Source: Haloarcula regularis
GTDB lineage: Archaea > Halobacteriota > Halobacteria > Halobacteriales > Haloarculaceae
Direction of reading: 5' to 3'
DNA length: 64,000 bases
Assembly: GCF_029338315.1 (NCBI RefSeq)
Contig: NZ_CP119794.1
Span: forward strand, 2,418,001-2,482,000
This document shows positions 7,582 to 16,295 of this stretch, piece after piece; positions within the stretch are counted from its first letter, which is position 1, and each line of letters starts with the position of its first letter. The translations under genes and the position numbers were made by a program. The notes beneath the pieces are model-generated. The model was not told the DNA's origin. It saw only the letters and a list, made by a program, of their open reading frames with translations, and ran no database searches.

Positions 7582-8136
7582 TCAGTCGATCCGCCACCGC
7601 CCGCCGAGTTTGTCGTGTTCGTAATCCTGATACTGCCCGTTCAGAAACGTCGTGACCCGCCCGTTCTCCTCGCTCAGCGTGATGGCCCACAGCACCTGCT
7701 TTCGGGTCGAGGCCTCCAGTGCGCTCAGGTGTTTGGTCCCCATCCAGTCGGCAGGGCTGACTTCGCCGGCACGCTCGCGCTCGGAGTCACTGAGGTTCCG
7801 GACCCGGACCATCTGCTCCTGTATCGTCCCGTCGCCGGCGACGACGATGGCCCCGTCGCGGCTGAACGCCACGTCGCGTGCGACCTCGAGGAACGCCTCG
7901 GACTCTCGCTGGACGACCTCGCACTCCTCGACCGGCCACGTGTTCATCCCCAGCGGGTCGGTGTAGTTCCCGAAGTCGATGTCCGCGACGATCAACACGT
8001 AGAGGCTCGGGCCGGTCACGTGGCGCTCGTCCCACCGGTCGAACTCGACGCTCAGCGTCTCGGCGGCGTATCTGATGACGTCCATGAGTTCGCGACTCGT
8101 CGCGTACTTCGCTCGAAGTGGGGTCCGGTCTGACAT
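7582..8136 (-). CDS. dacZ: Probable diadenylate cyclase (DisA_N domain, DacZ-like)
   Basis: A 184-residue protein that looks like the haloarchaeal DacZ, which makes cyclic di-AMP from two ATP. The catalytic DGA motif is at residues 94-96 (SRDGAIVVAGDGTI). The second conserved block, GTKHLSALEAS (133-143), corresponds to the GTRHRAA region of DisA, followed by LSEENGRVTTF like the SEExG strand. The N-terminal half is haloarchaeal-specific. It converges with the histidine kinase gene and has its own promoter side facing trm1. The basis is motif order only; a degenerate DisA-like protein cannot be excluded. Confidence 0.72.
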   Translation of the reverse strand: MSDRTPLRAKYATSRELMDVIRYAAETLSVEFDRWDERHVTGPSLYVLIVADIDFGNYTDPLGMNTWPVEECEVVQRESEAFLEVARDVAFSRDGAIVVAGDGTIQEQMVRVRNLSDSERERAGEVSPADWMGTKHLSALEASTRKQVLWAITLSEENGRVTTFLNGQYQDYEHDKLGGRWRID

Positions 8137-8267
8137 GAATTCGGCTCGGATCTGTGCTTACTACGACGCGAGGCCGCTTGAAGATACGGTCCCGGTGACA
8201 GCACGGGTCCGAACGTGAGTACGTTCGTCGAGCGGCCCGGCTACTCGCCCGGCGCCGGTCGAACGAC

Positions 8268-8273
8268 TTAACG
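8268..8273 (+). promoter_or_regulatory. TATA-like box of trm1
   Basis: TTAACG about 26 bp before the ATG at 8296 supports that start over the in-frame GTG at 8278. Confidence 0.45.
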
Positions 8274-8295
8274 CCGCGTGTCTGCAGATGCAGGT

Positions 8296-9399
8296 ATGCG
8301 CGTCAGCGAGGGACAGGTCACGGTCGAGGTGCCCGAACAGCCCGACGCGGGCAAGGGCGCCGACGTCTTCTTCAACCCAGTCCAGGAACTGAACCGGGAC
8401 CTGACGGTCGCGGCTCTTCGAGCCTACCGGGAGCGAGACGACGGGGCCGAATCGTATCTGGACGCCACTGCCGCGAGCGGCATCCGCGGCGTCCGGGCGG
8501 CCGCCGACGGCTGGGAGACGACGCTCTGTGACATCGACGACGCGGCGACGGCGCTCTGTGAGCGCAACCTGGAGCGCAACGACCTCGCCGCCGCCGTCAC
8601 GCGCGAGAACGCCAACGTCCTCATGCACTCAGAGGCCTTCGACGTGGTCGATGTCGACCCCTTCGGAACACCCATCCCCTTCGCTGACGCCGCCGTCCAG
8701 GGCACGAAACGCCTGCTCTGTGTCACCGCCACCGACACCGCGCCGCTGTGTGGGGCGCACTTCGAGAGCGGCGTCCGTTCCTACGGCGCGGTCCCGCGCA
8801 ACACCGAGTTCCACGCCGAGATGGGGATGCGCGTCCTCCTGTCGGCGATGGTCCGGACCGCCGCGCGCTACGACATCGCTGCCCGTCCCGTCCTGAGCCA
8901 CGCGACGAAACACTACGCCCGCACGTACCTCGAGTTCGACCACGGTGCGCGCGTCGCCAACGACTGCATCGACGACCTGGGCTACATCTATCACTGCCAG
9001 CGCTGCCTCTGGCGCGACCACGAGTTTGGCCTCATCGCCGACGCACCCGACGAGTGTCCGAACTGCGGCGAGCACCTCCAGACGGCGGGTCCCATCTGGC
9101 TGGCCCGGACCTGCGAGCCCGCGTTCGCCGAGGCGGTCAGCGAGCACCTGAGCGAGGACATGGGGACCGCCGACGAGGCCGCCGACCTGCTCGCGACGCT
9201 CGCGGCCGAACTCGACACCCCGACCCACTACGACCAGCATCGCCTCTGTAAGCGGTGGGGCCGCGGCGCGGCGGCGATGGACACATTCATCGAGAAACTG
9301 CGCGACGCCGGCTTCGACGCCTCCCGGACCCACTACGGCGGGACGACGTTCAAGACCGACGCCGACGTCGTCGAGATCCGCGACGCGACCGCCGAGTGA
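8296..9399 (+). CDS. trm1: tRNA (guanine(26)-N(2))-dimethyltransferase
   Basis: A 367-residue Trm1 that uses SAM to dimethylate G26 of tRNA. The N-terminal SAM domain shows [31 protein letters not shown] and the catalytic-region motif [11 protein letters not shown]. The C-terminal half carries the Trm1 zinc ribbon (CQRCLW...CPNCG) and the ending [10 protein letters not shown]. The length is normal for archaea. The ATG at 8296 is favoured by the box at 8268-8273. The upstream neighbour is divergent and the downstream one convergent, so it is probably monocistronic. Confidence 0.95.
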   Translation: MRVSEGQVTVEVPEQPDAGKGADVFFNPVQELNRDLTVAALRAYRERDDGAESYLDATAASGIRGVRAAADGWETTLCDIDDAATALCERNLERNDLAAAVTRENANVLMHSEAFDVVDVDPFGTPIPFADAAVQGTKRLLCVTATDTAPLCGAHFESGVRSYGAVPRNTEFHAEMGMRVLLSAMVRTAARYDIAARPVLSHATKHYARTYLEFDHGARVANDCIDDLGYIYHCQRCLWRDHEFGLIADAPDECPNCGEHLQTAGPIWLARTCEPAFAEAVSEHLSEDMGTADEAADLLATLAAELDTPTHYDQHRLCKRWGRGAAAMDTFIEKLRDAGFDASRTHYGGTTFKTDADVVEIRDATAE

Positions 9400-9400
9400 C

Positions 9401-9820
9401 TCAGCGCCCGTTCGCCCGTTTGCGCGTCCCGCCGCGGAGCGTCTCGACGAGGTCGTAGGCGAACAGGTACAGCGGCCGGAGGAAGTAGTTCGCCATCCCC
9501 GCGAGGCCGAGCAGGCCACCCAGCGCCTGCACCTCGGCCGGCGTGGCCGACGGCTCGACCACGAGCGGGAGGGCCGCGACGACGACGGCGAGCCACAGCG
9601 ACTGCAGCAGGTGGCCGACGTTGACGCCGGCGACCCGCCCCACCGGGGGCTCCGCGGGCCGGGCCACGAAGAGCCCGACGGCCAGAACGACCAGCCCGCC
9701 GACCAGCAGGAGCGACGCCCCGACACCGGCGACGCCCAGCGCCAGCAGGATGCCGGCGGCGACCAGCAACAGCACCGTCACCTGTATCGACCCCTCGCGG
9801 ATGGCCGCTTCCGTCTCCAT
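9401..9820 (-). CDS. Small membrane protein, unknown function
   Basis: A protein of about 139 residues with roughly four hydrophobic segments (VTVLLLVAAGILLALGVAG, LLVGGLVVLAVGLFV, LWLAVVVAALPLVV and LGLAGMANYFLRPLYL) and a basic tail (LRGGTRKRANGR). I do not recognise a named family. METEAAIREG at 9820 is chosen as the start because a TTTATG box on the minus strand is centred about 27 bp upstream (near 9848). An alternative start at 9847 would lie inside that box. It converges on trm1 with one base between the genes. Confidence 0.65.
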   Translation of the reverse strand: METEAAIREGSIQVTVLLLVAAGILLALGVAGVGASLLLVGGLVVLAVGLFVARPAEPPVGRVAGVNVGHLLQSLWLAVVVAALPLVVEPSATPAEVQALGGLLGLAGMANYFLRPLYLFAYDLVETLRGGTRKRANGR

Positions 9821-9991
9821 ATCCCCGAGGTTGGCGGGACCGTGCATAAACCCTGTGTGCGACCCCGGATGTGGACGTCTGGCGGCGTATCGTCCCGCGT
9901 GACCGGCCGCGACGTGGGACGGGGAGGGACTCGTCGGTCGCGGCGCGAGACGACGCGGGACTAATCGGTCGCGACGCGGAACGACGAGCGG

Positions 9992-10456
9992 TTAGTCGGC
10001 CGCGACGTTCGCGACCGGCCCCGTCTCGACGCCGGGCAGGGCGTGCAGGTAATCGTCCAGGTCGAGTGCGAAGGGGCCGGTCGCCGGGAGGTCGACCCAC
10101 GAGAACTCGAAGGTCGCGCCTCGCTCCGCGCCGGTCCCGGTGACGACGTGGGTCCAGGTGTCCCGGGACTCGTGGACCGGCGCGTGGTAGAAGTTGCGCA
10201 CGTACCGCTTGGGCGGGGACTCCCGTCTGGTCCAGACGTCGGTGACGAGGTGTCGCGGCGCCTCGATTGTCGCCAGCCCGCTCTCCTCGGCGATCTCCCT
10301 GAACACCGCCTCGCGGGGCGACTCGCCCGGTTCGACGGTGCCTTTCGGGATCTGCAACCCGTCGTGGCCCGGTCCCTCGAACACCAGCAACTCCGACCCG
10401 TTCCTGGTGATGTAGGCACAGGCCTTGGTGACGTGTTCGACGTCCTGTACTGACAT
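9992..10456 (-). CDS. NUDIX hydrolase
   Basis: A 154-residue NUDIX protein, hydrolysing a nucleoside diphosphate linked to some group. The NUDIX box reads GTVEPGESPREAVFREIAEE followed by SG (about residues 37-58), with the catalytic REIAEE intact. IPKG precedes it, as in many NUDIX enzymes that act on nucleotides or dinucleotide polyphosphates. The start at 10456 (MSVQDVEHV) is preferred because TATTATAC lies 28 bp upstream; a longer reading would start upstream of the box. Monocistronic; the substrate is unknown. Confidence 0.88.
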   Translation of the reverse strand: MSVQDVEHVTKACAYITRNGSELLVFEGPGHDGLQIPKGTVEPGESPREAVFREIAEESGLATIEAPRHLVTDVWTRRESPPKRYVRNFYHAPVHESRDTWTHVVTGTGAERGATFEFSWVDLPATGPFALDLDDYLHALPGVETGPVANVAAD

Positions 10457-10479
10457 ACCAGACAATCGTGCATCGTGAC

Positions 10480-10487
10480 GTATAATA
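10480..10487 (-). promoter_or_regulatory. TATA box of the NUDIX gene
   Basis: TATTATAC on the minus strand, centred about 28 bp before the start at 10456. Confidence 0.6.
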
Positions 10488-10727
10488 CTGGTCAAATAGT
10501 CTCCTAATAGAATATTAAGTGTTCGAACATGGTCTGTTGACGGGTTTTGGTAGTCGAATACACGCTCTCGAACGGTCGCACCCGGACCCGTTCATCGGAC
10601 GTCCGGACTCGGGGCCCGCGGGAGCAGGACCACCGCGACGGCTCCGAGCGCGGCGCGCCCCGTCTCGGGAGGCCGGCGTTGGTCCCGCGACACGGACGTA
10701 TATATAACAGCCGTCCGACATCCCGCC

Positions 10728-11977
10728 GTGAACACCGCACGGGCGCTCGCCGTCTCTCGTGACCTCGTCGACACCGTCCGGACCGAGCAGATATCCTTCC
10801 TCGCCGCCAGCATCGCGTACTACATGTTCGTCTCGGTGATTCCGCTGCTGTTGCTGGGGCTCGTCGTCGGGTCGCTGGTGGGCGGCGAGGCGTTCGCCGC
10901 GCGGGTCGTCGGCGCGGTGGCTTCCGCGCTCACGCCGGCAGCACAGGGGTTGCTCGAGAGTGCACTGACGAGCGGCGTGGGGCGGGCGGGGCGACGGTCG
11001 TCGGACTCGCAGTGCTGCTGTGGGGGGCGCTGAAGATGTTCCGGGGGCTCGATCTGGCCTTCGCCCGCATCTACGGGAGCGTCCAGAGCCACTCGTTTGT
11101 CGACCAGTTGCGCGACGCGCTGGCGGCGCTGCTGGGGATCGGGCTGGCGCTCGCCGGACTCGGCGCCGTCGCGTCGCTCGGGGCCCTCTTTGGCCTCCAG
11201 CTTGCCTTCGGCGGCCTCCTCCTGGTGCCCGTCCTCGCGGTGGCCTTTTTCCCGCTGTACTACGTCTTCCCCGACGAGGAGATGACCGTCCGGGAGGCGG
11301 CCCCCGGGGCGCTGCTGGCCGCCGTGGGCTGGACGGTGCTTGGCACCGCCTTCGGCGTCTACGCCGCCCAGGCAGACGCTTTCCAGCTGTACGGGGTCGT
11401 CGGCGGCGTCCTCCTGCTCGTGACGTGGTTCTACTTCGGCGGGCAGATCCTGCTGGTCGGCGCGGCACTCAACGCCGTGCTCGCAGGTGTCCGGGACCGG
11501 CAATTACAACACGAACCGCTTCGAGAGTCCAGCAAAGCGATGAGCGAGGACGCCGATGCACGCGCCGGCGACACGCCGTCCCCAGGCGGCGAGCCCGGGC
11601 TGGAGCGGTCGCCCGACGACCTGTCAGAGGAGGAGCTCGCGGCGCTTCGCGAGGAGTTCGAGTCGTTCCGCGAGGAGGTCGACGACCGCACTCTCCACCG
11701 CGAGGACGTCGAGGCGGACCTGAAGCAGTACGTCCGCCGACGGATGCGCCGAGGTCACGTCCGAGGCTGGGGCCCCTACGTCGTCCTGTTGTACGGGACG
11801 CTGATGACGCTGGGCGCGTTCTACTACCTGCAGGGAGCGTGGGCCGTCCTGGCGATGCTGGTGGTCTGGCTCTCGACGCTTGGCCTGTACGTCGTGATGG
11901 TCGTCGTCGGGGTCACGTTCTCCGCCGCGGGCGTCCCCGGTCGGGTCGCCGACCGGGTCCGCGACTGGCGGGACTGA
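10728..11977 (+). pseudogene. YihY/BrkB family membrane protein, frameshifted
   Basis: The first 88 codons (MNTARALAVSRDLVDTV, SIAYYMFVSVIPLLLLG) and the rest of the protein (LLWGALKMFRGLDLAFARIYG onward) are the two parts of one YihY/UPF0761 inner-membrane protein. They are in different frames. Adding one G to GGGG at 10988-10991 restores the run ...GVGRAGATVVGLAVLLWG. Intact, it would have about 416 residues: six transmembrane helices, an acidic cytoplasmic stretch (about 265-335) and a two-helix C-terminal extension. The family was once called ribonuclease BN, but its true role is unclear. A homopolymer sequencing error is the simplest explanation. Confidence 0.82.
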
Positions 11978-12131
11978 CACGCGGCGTCACCGCCGTCCGC
12001 TCGGGGCCCCGGGCGTGGTCGCCGCCCCGTTCGACCCGCCGGCGTCGGACCCGGCGTTGCGTGCCGCGGTGACCTACCGGCGCTGCCGCTGGCCGGTGCG
12101 CGCGTCGCGAAAAATGTCGGGTGGTCGCCGC

Positions 12132-13488
12132 TCAGAACTTCTCGAGGTACTGGTCGAGCTTCCCACTGCGAGACGTCGACGAGGTACTCCTTGTGTTCCT
12201 GGCGTTTGGCCTCGACGAAGTTCTCGAAGACGTGCTCACCGAGTGCGTCGCTGATGACTTCGTCGTTCTCGAGTTCGTCGACGGCTTCGCCGAGGTTCTC
12301 GGGCAGCGTGGTGATGCCGTACTCCTCGCGCTTTGCCTCGTCGAACTCGTAGATGTTCTCGCGGACCGGGTCGTCGCACTCGAGGTCGCGCTCGACGCCG
12401 TCCAGACCGGCGTGGATGAGCGCGGCGAAGGCGAGGTACGGGTTACACGACGGGTCGGGGAAGCGGGCCTCGATACGCGAGGCGGCCGGGACGCGTGCGG
12501 CCGGCTTGCGGATGAGCGCCGAGCGGTTCCGGTCGGACCAGGCGACGTAGACGGGTGCCTCGTAGCCCGGGACCAGGCGCTTGTAGGAGTTCACGGTCGG
12601 GTTGGTGACGGCCGTGATGGCGGGCGCGTGGTCGAGGATACCGGCGACGAAGCTCTTTGCCGTCTCGCTGAGGTTGAACTCGTCGTCGTCGTCGTGGAAC
12701 GCGTTCTCGCCGTCCTCGGTGAAAAGCGAGATGTGGGTATGCATGCCGGAGCCGTTGATGCGCGGGATGGGCTTGGGCATGAACGTCGCGTGCAGGTCGT
12801 GTTCGGCCGCGATGGCGCGGACGACCGACCGGAAGGTGGCGACGTTGTCGGCCGTCGACAGGGCGTCGTCGTAGGTGAAGTTGATCTCGTGTTGCCCTTC
12901 GGCGACCTCGTGGTGGGAGGCCTCGATGTCGAAGCCCATGTCCTCGAGCCCGTAGATGATGTCACGGCGAACGTCGCTCGCGAGGTCCTTCGGAGCGAGG
13001 TCGAAGTAGCCACCGGCGTCGTTGGTCTTGGTGGTGGCGCGGCCGTCCTCGTCCTCCTCGAACAGGAAGAACTCGGGCTCGGGTGCGGCGTTTACCTCGT
13101 AGCCCATGTCGGCGGCGCGGTCGATGGCGTCCTTGAGGACCCCACGCGGGTCGCCCGAGAACGGCTCGCCGGTCGACGTGTCGATGACGTCACAGATGAG
13201 TCGAGCGCTGGAACCGCCCTCGACGTTCTCGCGCCACGGGAGGATAGAGAACGTCGACGGGTCCGGGTCCAGGCGCATGTCGGACTCCTGAATCCGGACG
13301 AAGCCGTCGATTGACGACCCGTCGAAGTAGATGCCTTCGGTGAACGCCTTCTCTGCCTGGTCGGCGGTGATCGAGACGTTCTTGATTGTTCCAAGGATGT
13401 CCGTGAACTGTAGCCGCAGGAAGTCGACGTTCTTCTCCTCGATTTCGTCGAGGACGTCCTGGGCCTCGTCCGAGAGTTCGCTTGTCAT
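12132..13488 (-). CDS. glnA: Glutamine synthetase, frameshifted at the last dozen codons
   Basis: Type I glutamine synthetase, the ATP-dependent step of ammonia assimilation. It starts [16 protein letters not shown] at 13488. Visible features are the beta-grasp domain, [10 protein letters not shown], the metal and substrate motifs APEPEFFLF and [39 protein letters not shown] and [16 protein letters not shown]. After DVSQWE an extra A (plus strand 12160-12161, GGAGCTC becoming GGAAGCTC) throws the frame. Without it the protein ends LDQYLEKF at the stop 12132-12134, the normal terminus. As written, translation would instead run on to 11824. About 451 residues when repaired. It is divergent from lrp. 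Confidence 0.93.
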
Positions 13489-13519
13489 GTTGGGACACCG
13501 GATAGGAACGCCGCCACTA

Positions 13520-13525
13520 CTAAAA
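13520..13525 (-). promoter_or_regulatory. TATA box of glnA
   Basis: TTTTAG on the minus strand, about 34 bp before the ATG at 13488, predicting a short leader of several bases. Confidence 0.45.
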
Positions 13526-13534
13526 CCCTGCTGT

Positions 13535-13544
13535 TTTGCGCAAA
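13535..13544. promoter_or_regulatory. Palindrome TTTGCGCAAA in the glnA-lrp intergenic region
   Basis: A perfect 10-bp palindrome lies directly upstream of the glnA TATA box and 70 bp before lrp. Its place between glutamine synthetase and a divergent Lrp-family regulator makes it a candidate Lrp operator. That is inference from position and symmetry. Confidence 0.4.
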
Positions 13545-13614
13545 CATTCCGGCGTTCCCGACTGCATCTGGACATTCGTAAAATTCTAATCCCTGGGGGG
13601 CGTGTCTCGATGTA

Positions 13615-14069
13615 ATGACGTACGAAAATCTCGACCGGAAGTTAGTGAATGCCCTGCTCGGCGACGGGCGGGCGAGCCTTCGAAGCCTCGGAGAGGACCT
13701 GAACGTCTCGGTAACGACGGTGTCGAACCACCTCTCGGACCTCGAGGACGAGTCATCAACGGCTACACGCCGAAGCTCGACTACGACGCGCTGGGCTACG
13801 ACGTCACCGCCATCATCCAGCTGAAAGTCGAGGGGTCGGCGCTGCCCTCGGTCACCGACCGGCTCAAGGAACACAAGCAGATGATCTCGGTCTACGAGGT
13901 CACCGGCGACTACGACATCATCGCCGTCGGGAAGTTCACCGACACAGACGGGATGAACGCCCAGATCAAGAAGCTCCTGACCGACCCCGAGATCAAGGAG
14001 TCGAACACCTCGGTCGTGCTCAACGCCGCCGCCGAGAACGAGCAGTTCGAGCTCGACATCGAGGAGTAG
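13615..14069 (+). pseudogene. lrp: Lrp/AsnC family transcription regulator, frameshifted
   Basis: The N-terminal helix-turn-helix ([31 protein letters not shown]) and the C-terminal ligand-binding RAM domain ([35 protein letters not shown]) are both intact. They lie in different frames; the break is at about 13752 (GACGAGTCATC). One missing G (giving LEDEVINGY) or four missing bases (LEDEGVINGY) would repair it to about 151 residues. It stands divergent to glnA, the usual haloarchaeal arrangement, suggesting it senses amino acids and controls nitrogen assimilation. A sequencing error is likely. Confidence 0.85.
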
Positions 14070-14121
14070 CCCGCTTTTCGTCGTCTCCAGCCACCGCCGC
14101 CGTCGCGAACCGCCAGCCTCT

Positions 14122-14139
14122 TGACTGACCAGTCAGTCA
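14122..14139. promoter_or_regulatory. TetR-type operator palindrome
   Basis: TGACTGAC-CA-GTCAGTCA has perfect 8-bp arms around a 2-bp centre. It ends 9 bp before the ATG of the tetR gene and should cover its transcription start. TetR repressors usually bind such palindromes, so autoregulation of the tetR-MATE operon is likely. Confidence 0.75.
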
Positions 14140-14148
14140 GTTCTAGCA

Positions 14149-14745
14149 ATGAGCGACGGCGACCCCGCAGCCGACATCATGCAGGCCACCTACCGGGCGC
14201 TGTGTACCCACGGGTACGCCGACCTGACGATGCAGGACATCGCCGACGAGTCCGCAAAGAGCAAGGCGGCCCTCCACTACCACTACGACAGCAAGCACGA
14301 CCTGCTGTGTGCCTTCCTCGAGTACCTCCACGACCGGTTCGTCGAGCGCACGAGCGACCCGGCGGGGGCGTCCCCGGCCGACCGCATGGTCGCCCTGGTC
14401 GAGACGGTGCTGGACAAACCCGAGGACGACCGCGAGGCCTTCGAGACGGCCATCCTCGAGATCCGCGCCCAGGCACCCTACGAACCCGGGTTCCGCGAGC
14501 GACTCACCCGGTTCGACGACTACCTCGCCGGTGAGTTCGAGGCGCTGCTGGCGGCCGGCATCGAGGAGGGCGTCGTCGACCCGGCGGTCGACCCCGAGGA
14601 CACCGCGAAGTTCCTCGTCACGATGCTGACTGGGGCGGCGACGGAACGGGTCACGGCCGGACGGCCGGTCGAGTGTACCAGGCGGATGCTCGCGGAGTAC
14701 GTCGAGACGCACCTCCTGGCCGACGGGCTGGAGGCCGACCTGTGA
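14149..14745 (+). CDS. TetR/AcrR family transcriptional regulator
   Basis: A 198-residue repressor. The N-terminal helix-turn-helix is typical (IMQATYRALCTHGYADLTMQ, then IADESAKSKAALHYHYDSKHDLL). The rest is an all-helical ligand domain. A perfect TGACTGAC/GTCAGTCA palindrome overlaps its promoter, and its TGA overlaps the GTG start of a MATE exporter. The likely picture is a drug- or metabolite-responsive repressor controlling itself and the exporter. The inducer is not predictable. Confidence 0.92.
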   Translation: MSDGDPAADIMQATYRALCTHGYADLTMQDIADESAKSKAALHYHYDSKHDLLCAFLEYLHDRFVERTSDPAGASPADRMVALVETVLDKPEDDREAFETAILEIRAQAPYEPGFRERLTRFDDYLAGEFEALLAAGIEEGVVDPAVDPEDTAKFLVTMLTGAATERVTAGRPVECTRRMLAEYVETHLLADGLEADL

Positions 14746-16217
14746 GTCTCCTGGAACGGCTGGCGGCGCTGGGCGACCTCTTCCGGGGCCAGGAGGACCT
14801 GGACCTCACGAGCGGCGACATCGGCCGGCCGCTGCTTTTCCTGTCGCTGCCCATCGTCGTGACGAACCTCCTGCAGGTCGCGTACAACCTCGCCGATACG
14901 TTCTGGCTGGGCCAGTACTCGACGACGGCGCTGGCGGCCATCTCCTTTGCCTTCCCGATGATCTTCCTGCTCATCTCGCTGGGGATGGGCCTGTCGGTGG
15001 CCGGGAGCGTTCTGGTCGCCCAGCACACCGGCGCGGACGAACACCGCCAGGCGGAGTACGCCGCCTCCCAGACGGTCACGTTCGCCCTCGTCGCGTCGGT
15101 GCTGCTGGGCGTCGCCGGCTACTTCTTCGTCGGGGACTTCCTCGCGCTGCTGGGGGCCTCCGACCAGGTGCTCCCCGGGGCGACCGGCTACCTGCAGGTC
15201 GTCTCGCTGGGTCTGACGGCGATGTTCGGCTTCTTCGTGTTCATCTCGCTGATGCGCGGGGCGGGCGACACGGTGACGCCGATGCTGGTGATGCTCGGCA
15301 CGGTGATCCTGAACATCGTGCTGGACCCGTTCCTCATCTTCGGCGTGGGGCCGTTCCCCGAACTCGGCGTCGTCGGCGCGGCCATCGCGACCGTCTTCTC
15401 GCGGGGCCTGGCGCTGGTCGTCGGGATGACTATCATGCTCCGGGGCGACCGCGGCGTCCGCATCCGGCCCCGAGACATGGTCCCCGACGGCGAGTACCTG
15501 ACCAAGCTGCTCCGCCTGGGTGTGCCCGCCTCGCTCGAGGGGACCGGCCGGGCGCTGTCGGTCAACGCCATGCTCTTTATCGTCGGGACGTTCTCGGTGA
15601 CCGTCGTGGCGGCCTTTGGCGTCGGCATCCGCGTGTTCTCGCTGGTCTTCATGCCCGCCATCGCGATGGACCGCGGCGTCGAGACGATGACCGGCCAGAA
15701 CCTCGGCGCGGGCCGGCCCGACCGGGCCGCGACGGCCAACCACTTCGCCGCGAAGGTGTCGTTCGCCCTCCTGACCGCGCTGGGGCTCGTGACGATATTC
15801 GCCGCACCGACGGTCGTCAGCGTGTTCAGCGACGACCCCGACGTGGTCCGCATCGGGGCCGACTTCCTCCAGTGGGTCGCGCCGACGTTCGGCTTCATCG
15901 GCATCGTCCGGGCCTACTCCGGGGGTTTCCGGGGCGCCGGCAAGACCCTGACCGCGGCGGCGCTGGCCGTATTGATGCTCGGGGTCATCCGCCTCCCCGT
16001 GGCGTGGGTCGCCTCCCGGCCCGTCGCCGTGCCGGCGTGGTTCGGCCCGGCGGTCGTCGACCTCTTTGCGGCCTCGCTTTCCGAGCAGGGAATCTGGCTG
16101 GCCTTCGGCGTCTCGAACGTGCTGGCGGCCGCCATCGCCGCGGCGTGGTTCCTCCGAGGGACCTGGCGCGACGCCGACCCGCGCGAGGCGGGCGAGGCCG
16201 TGGTGGCCGACGACTGA
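14742..16217 (+). CDS. MATE family efflux transporter
   Basis: A 491-residue multidrug/toxin exporter of the MATE family with about twelve transmembrane segments, using an ion gradient to pump compounds out. The opening IGRPLLFLSLPIVVTNLLQ, then NLADTFWLGQ, and the second-repeat motif MTGQNLGAGRPDRAA are characteristic. The GTG start at 14742 overlaps the tetR stop (GTGA); this fits the family N-terminus (SLLERLAALGDLFRG), while an in-frame ATG at 14673 would lie deep inside tetR. It is co-transcribed with, and probably repressed by, the upstream TetR protein. Confidence 0.92.
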   Translation: MSLLERLAALGDLFRGQEDLDLTSGDIGRPLLFLSLPIVVTNLLQVAYNLADTFWLGQYSTTALAAISFAFPMIFLLISLGMGLSVAGSVLVAQHTGADEHRQAEYAASQTVTFALVASVLLGVAGYFFVGDFLALLGASDQVLPGATGYLQVVSLGLTAMFGFFVFISLMRGAGDTVTPMLVMLGTVILNIVLDPFLIFGVGPFPELGVVGAAIATVFSRGLALVVGMTIMLRGDRGVRIRPRDMVPDGEYLTKLLRLGVPASLEGTGRALSVNAMLFIVGTFSVTVVAAFGVGIRVFSLVFMPAIAMDRGVETMTGQNLGAGRPDRAATANHFAAKVSFALLTALGLVTIFAAPTVVSVFSDDPDVVRIGADFLQWVAPTFGFIGIVRAYSGGFRGAGKTLTAAALAVLMLGVIRLPVAWVASRPVAVPAWFGPAVVDLFAASLSEQGIWLAFGVSNVLAAAIAAAWFLRGTWRDADPREAGEAVVADD

Positions 16218-16295
16218 CGCCAGCGGGACCTTCGAATCCATCGTGTGACGGCCGTCTGACGTACGTTCTTGGGGGTCGGCGTGCATGCTGCTGCC

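Noticed and set aside
11824..12131. C-terminal extension of glutamine synthetase
   Set aside because: It is produced only by the one-base insertion near 12160. The correct frame ends with the family terminus LDQYLEKF at 12132, and the extension is antisense to the YihY gene.
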